Assembly: GCA_027622555.1 (NCBI GenBank)
Contig: JAQBYJ010000007.1
Coordinates: 34,058-98,057 of the forward strand
Direction of reading: 5' to 3'
DNA length: 64,000 nt
Origin: Verrucomicrobiota bacterium
GTDB lineage: Bacteria > Verrucomicrobiota > Verrucomicrobiia > Opitutales > UBA2995
Under the pieces are notes generated by a model. That model ran no database searches and had not been told where the DNA came from. It worked only from the letters and a program-made list of their open reading frames with translations. This document shows, piece by piece, positions 8,791 to 16,923 of this stretch. Each line of letters begins with the position of its first letter. The stretch's first letter is position 1. Made by a program: the position numbers and the translations under genes.

Positions 8791-11061
8791 GTGTCTTTTC
8801 TAAGAAACCTAAATGTATCTTTGCCATTTTGCGTTGTCGCAATTTGGGTGTTATTTTTTGTCGGCGCAGTGGCGGAGGATGGAGGAATAACGAGAACGAT
8901 CCCAGAGATTTCCGAGATTGACCCTCAACGCTTGATTCATGGATTTAAACCCGAAATCACCGCGGTGCGGGTGAAAACACCTCCGAAGATTGATGGACAT
9001 TTAGATGAAGAGATTTGGCGCACCGCTCCCAGCAGTGGACCTCTGATTCGAAACAATCCGAGACCCGGGGAACCCATGCCTCAGCCGAGCGAGTTCCGTG
9101 TGGCTTATGATGACAATTTTATCTACATGGCCATCTGGCATTGGGATTCAGAACCAGATGAAATTGTGGCGCGTTACATGCGCCGGGATGATTCCCAGCG
9201 TCCTGACGATTATTCTATCATCGTTTTTGATACCTTCAACGATGAGCGCAACGGTTATTGGTTTCGAATCAATCCCAATGGCGCGCGTGAGGATGGGACC
9301 ATTAGTAACAACACAACTTTAAATACTCAGTGGGACGGCATTTGGGATCTCAAAACCCAGGTCAACCAATTCGGATGGTTTGCAGAACTGGCGTTTCCGC
9401 TGACTACTTTCAGTTTTGATCCTAATAGTCAGGAATGGGGTCTGAATGTTACACGCAATATCAAACGAATTGATCAACGTGGTCTCTGGGCTTCGCCCCG
9501 CTCGTCCATGCGGTCCTATTATGTTTCGGAGGCTGGTAAACTGAAAGGATTAAGCGGACTGCAGCAGGGCTTGGGCTTGGAGTTCAATCCCTACATTCTT
9601 GGGACGCAGTCAGAGGACAAGGACTTGGGCACAAATGATTTTGATTTCGAATGGGGTGGTGATTTTCGATACCGCATTACCCCAAAAATGAGCGCTACTA
9701 TCAGTTACAACACTGACTTTGCTTCGGCAGAGACGGATGCGCGTCAGGTAAACTTAACCCGCTTCTCCCTGTTTTTTCCTGAGAAACGACGATTCTTTCT
9801 CGAAGATGCCGGCGTCTTTAATTTTGGCGGATTTGGTGAGCGATTCAGTCGACGGTCCAGAACGAGCCCGGTTTTTCTACCTTATTTTAGTAGACGGATT
9901 GGATTAAATAGCAGCGGAGAAGTGGTTCCATTGCTCGGTGCTGCCAAATTGACAGGTCGAGTAGGGGAGTTCGACATCGGCCTCATCAATGCAGTGATTG
10001 ATTCCACGGACGAACTCGGTAGTCAGAACGCTTTTGTTGGCCGGGTAAGTCGGCAGGTTTTCGACCAGTCCTCTGTAGGAGTATTGGCTACGCACGGCGA
10101 TCCCAACTCCGATTATGATAACCTGTTGCTTGGTTCAGATTTCCGGTTTCTGACAGATAACTTTCTTAATAAATATCGATTGGAGGCTAATGTGTTTTTG
10201 TTGGGTTCGGAGTCCGATGATCCGGCTTTTGGAGATGGATTGGCTCCCAGTTTCGGAGGCAACGTAATATTGCCTGCGGATGAATTCAATGTGGAGCTTG
10301 CCCTGTTACACATCGACGAGAACTATAACCCCGCTCTTGGTTTCGCACCCAGGCGTGGTATCCGGCGGTATTTTACGAATCTTACTTACCAGCCCTTTAC
10401 TGAGTCAGTGTCCTGGTTGCGGCAGTATTATCTCCTCTACGATGGTGAGATAGTTACCAACTTTTCCAATGAACAGGAATCGTCCACTCACACCTTTACA
10501 CCGGTGGGCTTCGCTTTTGAAAACGCTGACTACGCGGAAATAAGAATCGAAAATTCATCTGATGCTCCGTCAGAGGATTTCGATATTTCTGATGACGTTT
10601 CTATCTCCGCCGGCGATTATCGCTGGACGCGTGGCATCATCAACATAGAGACCGCCACCCGACGCATGTTTTGCCTGCAGCATGAGTTTTCCTTTGGCGA
10701 TTTCTATGATGGAACCCGGACGGAAAATACATCCGAACTAACATTCGCACCCTCGAAATATTTTGGATCCATCCTGGCTTACACGAAACAGAATGTGAAA
10801 TTATCGGGCGGTGACTTCGATATCAAATTGGCTTCGCTCACTGCTCTGGTCAACTTCACCCCGGACTTCACCTGGTCGAACATTGTTCAGTACGACAACA
10901 TCTCCGATTCACTGGGTGTTAATAGTCGATTGATCTGGGAGTATCGTCCGGGCAAAAAAATATTTTTGGTTCTTAACCAAAGCTACCTCGACGAACGCAC
11001 CGGGTTTGTTCTAAAGCAGAGCGACACGACCTTGAAGCTGAGCTCGATATTTCGGTTCTAG
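8791..11061 (+). CDS. DUF5916 outer-membrane protein with CBM9-like domain
   Basis: A protein of about 756 residues. The frame is open back to an ATG at 8659, but the GTG at 8791 puts a clean signal peptide at the N terminus (hydrophobic VVAIWVLFFVGAVA, then ED), so I prefer it; neither start has a Shine-Dalgarno site. The mature N terminus resembles a family-9 carbohydrate-binding module (PPKIDGHLDEEIWRTA). The rest matches DUF5916, with EKRRFFLEDAGVFNFG and an amphipathic beta-strand-rich half. The final residue is Phe after RF, the signature of outer-membrane beta-barrels. Such proteins are frequent in PVC and Bacteroidota. It is probably an outer-membrane sugar-binding or transport protein; substrate unknown. 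Confidence 0.88.
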   Translation: MSFLRNLNVSLPFCVVAIWVLFFVGAVAEDGGITRTIPEISEIDPQRLIHGFKPEITAVRVKTPPKIDGHLDEEIWRTAPSSGPLIRNNPRPGEPMPQPSEFRVAYDDNFIYMAIWHWDSEPDEIVARYMRRDDSQRPDDYSIIVFDTFNDERNGYWFRINPNGAREDGTISNNTTLNTQWDGIWDLKTQVNQFGWFAELAFPLTTFSFDPNSQEWGLNVTRNIKRIDQRGLWASPRSSMRSYYVSEAGKLKGLSGLQQGLGLEFNPYILGTQSEDKDLGTNDFDFEWGGDFRYRITPKMSATISYNTDFASAETDARQVNLTRFSLFFPEKRRFFLEDAGVFNFGGFGERFSRRSRTSPVFLPYFSRRIGLNSSGEVVPLLGAAKLTGRVGEFDIGLINAVIDSTDELGSQNAFVGRVSRQVFDQSSVGVLATHGDPNSDYDNLLLGSDFRFLTDNFLNKYRLEANVFLLGSESDDPAFGDGLAPSFGGNVILPADEFNVELALLHIDENYNPALGFAPRRGIRRYFTNLTYQPFTESVSWLRQYYLLYDGEIVTNFSNEQESSTHTFTPVGFAFENADYAEIRIENSSDAPSEDFDISDDVSISAGDYRWTRGIINIETATRRMFCLQHEFSFGDFYDGTRTENTSELTFAPSKYFGSILAYTKQNVKLSGGDFDIKLASLTALVNFTPDFTWSNIVQYDNISDSLGVNSRLIWEYRPGKKIFLVLNQSYLDERTGFVLKQSDTTLKLSSIFRF

Positions 11062-11072
11062 TGGGCACGGTC

Positions 11073-12557
11073 TTATTGGATACCGAAGGAAAATAATTGG
11101 GCGTTCCTGATAGTAAACTTTAGGCGAACCAACTGAGTTCCAAATGTGGATAAAGATTGGTTTGAAAACTCAATGGGAATGTATGTGTCATCAGCTCCTT
11201 TAAGGGTTGTTTTAAAATTCCGGATAGGGCGTCCGTCAGTGTCGCATACTTCAATCTCAAGTTCTCCAAACTCCGTGTTGCAGTTCACGTAGAGTTGAGA
11301 TCCTTCAAATCGAAACGGTTTCGTAGTCAAAGTGCCTCCATCACAACTCGCCTCTACAGCTACAAACCGATCCTGGATGATCGAAGCCATTCCGATGCTT
11401 CCGGTAGGTGTGCCTTCATCCGGGATCGAAGTTGGCCGGTGACGATAGTTGCGACCACCGTAGTAAAAATGGAGCTCATCTCCTTCAGCGATAGGAGGAC
11501 CCGACATGGGATGGATCATGAAACGATCCCAGCTTCCAATATTTCCCAATGGTAAGAATGGTTCACGAAAAGGTCTGTCAAAATGAATCCCATCCCGGCT
11601 GATCGCCAATTGGATGTCGATGGTTCCTATGCCAGGTTGGCTGATGTATCGTTGAGCCAATCCAAGATAGATTCCTTCATAGGGAAAGACATTCATCGAA
11701 TAAATCATGGTGCTCACCGGGTCGTCCAGATCGGGTCCCAGTATAAAATCCGCTGGGGTCCATTCGAGGAAATTATCACTGGTCGATCGAATGACGGAGC
11801 GACCATTGTAGTGCTCTTCAAACCATTCGTGGTGTCCCCAGGCTTTTCGAATCTCGGGTTGTACTTTCAAAGTTCTACCATAGATTACGAATTGATTGTT
11901 ACGATTCGGATCAATGAGAACGTGGCTGATATCGATAATGTCATCGGATGCAAAATCCCTGACTTTGGTCCAGTGCAGGCCATCCGGACTGAAAGAAATT
12001 CCAAGACCTCGGCGAGTACCTGGATGCGATGAGCTTTCGTCCTTCGGCAGATCGCGCTGGATGGACAGAAACGCTAGTTTGTAACGCCGATCAGAATTTG
12101 TTTCGCGCAAGTCCTTCACTACACAGTAGGGCTGGTACATATACCCCATCGTCAGCGACGGGATTACCAGGTTTGTTTTTTCCCCGTCCTTGAGAACGAT
12201 ATCCATGGCAGGCTTGTCCCAGTTAATTCCGTCCTGACTAACAGCATAAGCGAATCCCTTCCCTTTGGATTGGATATCGGTGGTATACCACATCTTGTAG
12301 ATTTGATCTTCCGCATCGTAAATCACAGATCCTTGTGGGACGGCCATGTGACCTTCCCATAGGTGGTCCGCTAGTACTAATGGATTGTCAGGATGCTTGC
12401 TGACCGTGTTGAGACGTCGGCTCACATTCTCCATGGATTCAATGATGTAATCATCGATGAACAGTTGGCGGTGTTGACCAACAGTGATGGGTTCTGGCTC
12501 ACCAAAAAGGGGGAGACACAGCGTCAAAAAACAACTGACTGGAAAGAAGTGTTTCAT
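11073..12557 (-). CDS. Secreted glycoside-hydrolase-like beta-propeller protein
   Basis: A 494-residue protein with an N-terminal signal peptide (hydrophobic FLTLCLPLFG). Repeated motifs such as MWYTTD, GINWDKP, FSPDGLHWTK, ISRDGIHFDRP and YYGGRNY are typical of five-bladed-propeller glycosidases of the GH32/GH43/GH130 type, in which SxDGxxW recurs once per blade. LFIDDYIIE near the N terminus is a common opening in uncharacterised planctomycete and verrucomicrobial homologues. I could not pick out a full set of catalytic acids. It is divergent from the LVIVD gene, with about 155 bp of shared promoter region between them. A role in extracellular polysaccharide use is inferred from fold and neighbours only. 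Confidence 0.65.
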   Translation of the reverse strand: MKHFFPVSCFLTLCLPLFGEPEPITVGQHRQLFIDDYIIESMENVSRRLNTVSKHPDNPLVLADHLWEGHMAVPQGSVIYDAEDQIYKMWYTTDIQSKGKGFAYAVSQDGINWDKPAMDIVLKDGEKTNLVIPSLTMGYMYQPYCVVKDLRETNSDRRYKLAFLSIQRDLPKDESSSHPGTRRGLGISFSPDGLHWTKVRDFASDDIIDISHVLIDPNRNNQFVIYGRTLKVQPEIRKAWGHHEWFEEHYNGRSVIRSTSDNFLEWTPADFILGPDLDDPVSTMIYSMNVFPYEGIYLGLAQRYISQPGIGTIDIQLAISRDGIHFDRPFREPFLPLGNIGSWDRFMIHPMSGPPIAEGDELHFYYGGRNYRHRPTSIPDEGTPTGSIGMASIIQDRFVAVEASCDGGTLTTKPFRFEGSQLYVNCNTEFGELEIEVCDTDGRPIRNFKTTLKGADDTYIPIEFSNQSLSTFGTQLVRLKFTIRNAQLFSFGIQ

Positions 12558-12712
12558 TGAATGACTGGAATAATCCGCGGAGTGCGTTTGGGGTAGGAAG
12601 CAAAGTTTGCAACGATCGGGAGTCGGGAGTCAACGGGGCATCCTTCTTTCAGCTAACAATTTAAGTTGGTTCTTTTAATAAATCCCGAGGTCGTCTACCG
12701 TTATTCTGACAA

Positions 12713-14776
12713 ATGAACAGGATTACCCTATTTCTGCTCTTCGCCACTTCCTCTATTTTCGGAGATCCATCGTTTCTTCCAGTGGGCGAAGGTCACGATC
12801 TTGAAACGTACGGACCCGTCTTGCATGGAATTGCCGAATTGGGATCGGGGCCGGGCTTGTCGATCGATGTTCAGGATAACTTTTCTTATTCGGTTGGTGA
12901 TGGAATTCTGACGATCGTTGATGTAAGCAATCCCAGCGCACCCAAAGTGGTGGGACGATTGGAGAATCTCGGAATTACACGACAAATTCAGGTGAGGGAC
13001 GATATCGCCTATATCGCTTCCCGGGGAGACGGGTTATTTATCGTAGACATATCGGACCCCTCTCAACCTTCACTTTTGGCGAATTATGATACCATTGAAT
13101 TTGCGACAGGACTCACATTGGGTGGAGACGTAGTATTTCTTGCCTGCCGACTCTATGGAATTGAGTTGGTCGATATTTCAGATCCTCGAAACCCTCAACA
13201 TCTCGGAGTTGCTCGCACCGGTGTTTCGCAGTCTGCCGTTTACTCGAATGGGTATTTGTACGTCGGTGTGTGGGGTGAAATGAAAGTAGTGGTTGTCGAT
13301 GTTCATGATCCGCGAAGCCCCACAATTGTTGATCAACTTCCGTTGGATGGTTATGGAGATGGAGTGGCTGTTTATGAGGGTCATCTCTATGCCGCAACCG
13401 GTCAGCACTCACGGGCAAAGCCCGGTGAGAAGCCTGGAGATCCCGGATTTGGAACCGGTCATGTTCTGGAGGTTTTCTCCCTATACGAACCGGCGCACCC
13501 TCAATTAGTTTCTCGGACTAAGTTTCCCCGAGAAGATCACACGGATAGTCATCTGTGGGCGGTGCGCGTTACCAACGATCATGCCTTTGTGGCTGATAAT
13601 TATAATGGTCTGTTTGTCTTGAATATTTCCGACCCCGCTCGTCCAACCTTCGTGGGGCAGCACCAACTGCCTTACAATGAAGAGCGTAAAGGTCCTTATA
13701 TCGTCAGTGGCTTGTCTGTCATAAAAAACCATGTGTTGATAACCAGTCCGTACATTGATGCACGTGTGATTGCCGCACCTGGAATTGCATCTGCCTTAAC
13801 GGATCAATCCGGTGAGCAGCCTGAAATCGGTTCACGTGTTATGGATCGCAACACCGAAGACTATCGGGCCTACTATTTGGGAGGACAGGTTTACAGTGCA
13901 GTTCTCGACGGGGATATAGGTTATGTGGCTGCGGGACAGGGTGGTCTTCATGTGGTCCAGGTCTGGCCGGAATTTAAACGGCTTCGTCATATCCCAACTA
14001 AAGATCGGGTATTGGATGTCTATATCCGAAACAATTTTATCTTTGTGGCGGAAGGAACCGCAGGGTTGGCTATCTGGCGTATTAAAGCGGAAGGAGAGTT
14101 ATCGTTAATTGGCCGATATCCAACCGAAGGGGAGTTTTCCAGACAAGTCATTGTCCCAGAGTCCGGGGAGTTTGCGATATTGATGGTGGGACCCCATAGT
14201 ATTCATGTTGTGGATATTCAGAATCCGGAAAACCCTAAGCGCGTATTCAGAGAGTACGGACAAGGTATCTTAACAGGCGACAATATCGCCGATGGGCTTT
14301 TCTCGAATCGTTATGCTGGTGTCTATTGGCATAAGAGTGGAAATTACCATAAGCCAAATGACCGTATCCGTTGGTATGATTTAAGAAAGAATAGCGGTGC
14401 TGCTTATGTGTCGGAGACTACATTGGGCAGAATTCAAACAGCCAACGGCGTAGCTGTTGTCGGAGATAAGATTCTCGTCCTCGCAAATGGAGGATATCGT
14501 CTGATCGATCAACTGGAACCCCGTAAACTTCAATCGATTGATGTGATAAAAGTTCCAGGAACTTCTTTGATAGGAAAACCGACGGTTGACGGAGACAGAC
14601 TATACGTCAGTCATCGGGCTGGAGGGGAAGTCTGGCTTTTGGATATAAAAGACTTCGAACATCCCCGCTTGATAGATCAGTTTGTTACATCAGCGAATCC
14701 TGCACGAGTCGTCCCGCATCCTCATTGTTTGCTAATCCCAGGCGGTTACGAAGGGTTGCTCATTTACGAATTGTAG
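12713..14776 (+). CDS. LVIVD-repeat beta-propeller protein, secreted
   Basis: A 687-residue protein with a signal peptide (about residues 1-17, ending SSIFG). It contains at least eight copies of a degenerate repeat of the form (V/I)VD(V/I)SxPxxPxxxG, for example VDVSNPSAPKVVG, VDISDPSQPSLLA, VDISDPRNPQHLG, NISDPARPTFVG and VVDIQNPENPKRV. This is the LVIVD repeat (PF08309), which builds a beta-propeller. These proteins are secreted or surface-associated, and the role is unknown. It is transcribed divergently from the glycosidase-like gene. The following 766 bp carry dispersed repeats and no gene. Confidence 0.88.
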   Translation: MNRITLFLLFATSSIFGDPSFLPVGEGHDLETYGPVLHGIAELGSGPGLSIDVQDNFSYSVGDGILTIVDVSNPSAPKVVGRLENLGITRQIQVRDDIAYIASRGDGLFIVDISDPSQPSLLANYDTIEFATGLTLGGDVVFLACRLYGIELVDISDPRNPQHLGVARTGVSQSAVYSNGYLYVGVWGEMKVVVVDVHDPRSPTIVDQLPLDGYGDGVAVYEGHLYAATGQHSRAKPGEKPGDPGFGTGHVLEVFSLYEPAHPQLVSRTKFPREDHTDSHLWAVRVTNDHAFVADNYNGLFVLNISDPARPTFVGQHQLPYNEERKGPYIVSGLSVIKNHVLITSPYIDARVIAAPGIASALTDQSGEQPEIGSRVMDRNTEDYRAYYLGGQVYSAVLDGDIGYVAAGQGGLHVVQVWPEFKRLRHIPTKDRVLDVYIRNNFIFVAEGTAGLAIWRIKAEGELSLIGRYPTEGEFSRQVIVPESGEFAILMVGPHSIHVVDIQNPENPKRVFREYGQGILTGDNIADGLFSNRYAGVYWHKSGNYHKPNDRIRWYDLRKNSGAAYVSETTLGRIQTANGVAVVGDKILVLANGGYRLIDQLEPRKLQSIDVIKVPGTSLIGKPTVDGDRLYVSHRAGGEVWLLDIKDFEHPRLIDQFVTSANPARVVPHPHCLLIPGGYEGLLIYEL

Positions 14777-15542
14777 CCTTTGCCAATGGGTTCCTTCTCT
14801 CTTCCATTTGGATTGGTAGTCTCACGGATCTCAAGATGAACAATAAGAAATCCACTTCCCGTTGAATCGCAACCGGGACCATTCCTCGAAGCTTCCTTCG
14901 TCGCTGATTCTTGCGATTCATCTGGTCTCGAAGCCCGACCGTGTCCTTCGAAGCCTGCAAGGCGTAGTAGGAAGCATTTGTTTGCCGTGATGCTCCGCTG
15001 ACGCATAGCGACAGTCGACGAGGTCGAGAACTTGTCAAAGATCCTGAGCAAGTCGAAGGGCCCCGGGGTGGCAAACAAAGGACGCAGATATTCACTGTTT
15101 TGAACAGGAGGCAACCGAGGAAACAGAGTTGTATGGGAATTTTTTCCTCCGTTATCTCGGTTAGCTCCTGTTCAAAATTTTATAAAATGAACGAACAAAC
15201 CTTTCAGAATATCGGACCTCTCGGCGATCGGTCCCGACCTTCTAATTCGTGTCAATTTGGTGGTTAAGAAACTATTACATTATCTGTGCCCATCTGCGTA
15301 ATCTGTGGTTGAATAAACTTTAGTTGCCCAAAGACCTTCGTGTCCTTTAGCGCAGCAGATGACTCAAAAAATGAAGAGAATCAGGAAGCAAAATCCGGTT
15401 TGCGTTCGGCCTCATGGCTTTCCATCAAGTAAAAGAAAAAGTTGCCCTCGATAAAATGTGATCTAAATCAATTTCATTCCAACGAGGCGGCATCCTGGGA
15501 AAGTGCTGAAGCGGCAGCTCCAATTGTCGTTGGGGGGAGAGA
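14777..15542. repeat. Repeat-rich intergenic region: dispersed 44-bp repeat, inverted repeat, other palindromes
   Basis: No gene is supported here. At 15023-15066 lies a 44-bp sequence whose core CTTGTCAAAGATCCTGAGC recurs at 63557-63600 with 40 of 44 identical bases. At 15098-15119 and 15156-15177 there is an inverted repeat (TTTTGAACAGGAG arms, 20 of 22 paired bases) enclosing about 36 bp. Around 15280-15315 lies a CATCTGCGTAATCTGTGG stretch that I recall as a widely dispersed intergenic sequence in environmental genomes. The open frames across 14760-15114 on the minus strand appear to be translations of these repeats, not genes. Confidence 0.75.
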
Positions 15543-15776
15543 ATGATTCCAAAGATCGACATTTCTGACAAAATAACTAGATTTTCCGACATGACAGTAA
15601 AACAACATGCGCTTAAGACGATTCAGGAGCTCCCTGACGATGTTGAGTGGGAAGAAGTTAAAGAGAGAATAGAATTTCTCTCAGCTGTCGAGAAAGGCCT
15701 TAAGGAACTCGACTCTGGTCAGGGAATTCCTGTCGAAGAAATAGAAAAAGAAATCAGAGAATGGACTTCAAAGTAA
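15543..15776 (+). CDS. Antitoxin-like protein of a RelBE/ParDE-type module
   Basis: A 77-residue acidic protein with a Met-Thr-Val-Lys start region followed by a helix-rich stretch (ELPDDVEWEEVKERIEFL, residues about 31-48) and an IEKEIREW tail. This pattern (short protein, DDVxWEEVxERIxFL) is shared with chromosomal antitoxins encoded directly upstream of ParE/RelE toxins. The downstream toxin frame starts at 15761, overlapping this gene's stop by 16 bases, but is broken (see next entry). The antitoxin is therefore an orphan or the relic of a module that has lost its toxin. Class inferred mainly from context. Confidence 0.7.
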   Translation: MIPKIDISDKITRFSDMTVKQHALKTIQELPDDVEWEEVKERIEFLSAVEKGLKELDSGQGIPVEEIEKEIREWTSK

Positions 15777-15909
15777 CCTGGTCTCCTTCCGCCAGATTAG
15801 AGAAGTAATTTTTAAGCCGTATCGGATTATTTACCGAGTAAAGGAATCTGAAAGCATTATTGAAATAGTGAGAGTCTGGCACGCTGCACGAGGTCATCCT
15901 AGACTTTAG
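15761..15909 (+). pseudogene. ParE/RelE-type toxin with large internal deletion
   Basis: Starting at ATG 15761, the frame reads MDFKVTWSPSARLEK and stops. From about 15795, another frame reads IREVIFKPYRIIYRV, then VRVWHAARGHPRL, stopping at 15909. The first part is the N terminus and the second the C terminus of a ParE/RelE toxin, which normally is about 95-100 residues. Only about 149 bases remain, so roughly 150 bases between the first strand and the C-terminal half have been lost, and the junction is out of frame. The toxin cannot be active. The overlapping upstream antitoxin gene is still intact. Confidence 0.8.
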
Positions 15910-15998
15910 AACTATGAACTTTAACAAAGCACCCGACGAAATATCTGTAAGCTCAGCTCGATCCGATTCATGGATTTAGTCTTCTCAGAAAAAGTTCC

Positions 15999-16382
15999 AT
16001 GACCATCCAAGAACTAGAAAATACGCTCCCGAACGGTTTTCACAACGCGGTTTTGAATAGTTACGAAGTCGATAATCTCAATCGAATCGCACGATTCAAG
16101 CTTGAGATTTGTGTCAGTGATCCAGAGTCAAAAGAAAAGGAAGAGAAGGATTCCTTTTGTGCGGGAGTCCTGGAGTTAGGCGGGCTTGAGTATTTTGTGG
16201 TCGATGCACCGGACAAAAACACTACAGATAGCTATCCAGGTGTTATTGATTTATGTGATCCACTACCTGACTATCCTGAAGAAAAGAAAAAGGCAAAATT
16301 CAGAGCAAGATTCTATTGGTCTTATGCAAACTCATTTATTCATTTTGCCGCAGATGAGGCAACGTTCACCTATGAAGATTAA
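15999..16382 (+). CDS. Hypothetical protein, 127 residues
   Basis: I do not recognise the family. The protein is acidic, cytoplasmic by appearance (no signal peptide or membrane segment) and complete. Visible features are an N-terminal MTIQELENTLPNGFHNA segment, a charged low-complexity stretch around residue 45 (SKEKEEKD), and an aromatic C-terminal half with FRARFYWSYANSF. The amphipathic composition and normal amino-acid use make it look like a real gene. It sits in the small-gene zone after the broken toxin and may be cargo of the same unstable region. Confidence 0.6.
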   Translation: MTIQELENTLPNGFHNAVLNSYEVDNLNRIARFKLEICVSDPESKEKEEKDSFCAGVLELGGLEYFVVDAPDKNTTDSYPGVIDLCDPLPDYPEEKKKAKFRARFYWSYANSFIHFAADEATFTYED

Positions 16383-16412
16383 CCCCAAGCCGAACTGGCG
16401 GTGAGTTCAATT

Positions 16413-16464
16413 CCGAGAGGTTGCGTCCCGCGTCCTAACCGAGAGGTTGCGTCCCGCGTCCTAA
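16413..16464. repeat. Perfect 26-bp tandem duplication
   Basis: Two identical copies of a 26-bp unit beginning CCGAGAGGTTGCGTCC lie head to tail at 16413-16438 and 16439-16464, between two small genes. There are only two units and no spacer, so it is not a CRISPR. It may be a recent local duplication of an intergenic repeat. Confidence 0.9.
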
Positions 16465-16490
16465 GCTACCTTAGGATTCGTTGAAAGAAA

Positions 16491-16748
16491 ATGACCCCCT
16501 TCTTCCTTTTAATCGGATTGGCCACTTTTTGTGCCATCCCACTCTTTGCCATGCTGGCTTTGTCCGAAGCAAAAGATGATGACCAGGTATTTTGGGATAA
16601 GTGGTGGAATTGGAATAACTCAGCAATGTATGCTCTTTGGCGGTACCCGGATTTGTTTACAGAAAAAGGAAGAATGTATCGGAAACTTCATTTCGCTGCT
16701 GGAGGTTTATTTCTATTTGTCATCCTGGGGCCATTTTTTATTCCTTAA
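16491..16748 (+). CDS. Small membrane protein, hypothetical
   Basis: An 85-residue protein with two predicted membrane segments: residues about 3-24 (FFLLIGLATFCAIPLFAML) and about 68-84 (AAGGLFLFVILGPFFI). The loop is rich in Trp and charged residues (FWDKWWNWNNSAMYALW). No known family is recognised. The tandem duplication lies just upstream and may carry or disturb its promoter. Confidence 0.55.
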   Translation: MTPFFLLIGLATFCAIPLFAMLALSEAKDDDQVFWDKWWNWNNSAMYALWRYPDLFTEKGRMYRKLHFAAGGLFLFVILGPFFIP

Positions 16749-16923
16749 TAAGAACCTAGAAAACCGCAATGTTCTTCAGGCGACAATAAATCCAGAGTTA
16801 GATCAAACAGGGCATTTGCTTCGAAACTGTCGCCATTCGAAAACACCAAGGCTTTAGTTAAACTGGAATCGAGGTAGATCAATGGTTTGATTTTCATTAT
16901 ACTTTTGAAAAGCGACTCGAGTT

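Noticed and set aside
14760..15114. Two overlapping minus-strand open frames of 111 and 116 residues
   Set aside because: They translate the dispersed 44-bp repeat and neighbouring repeats, and have no recognisable domain.
16413..16464. CRISPR array
   Set aside because: Only two adjacent copies without spacers, and no cas genes in the window.
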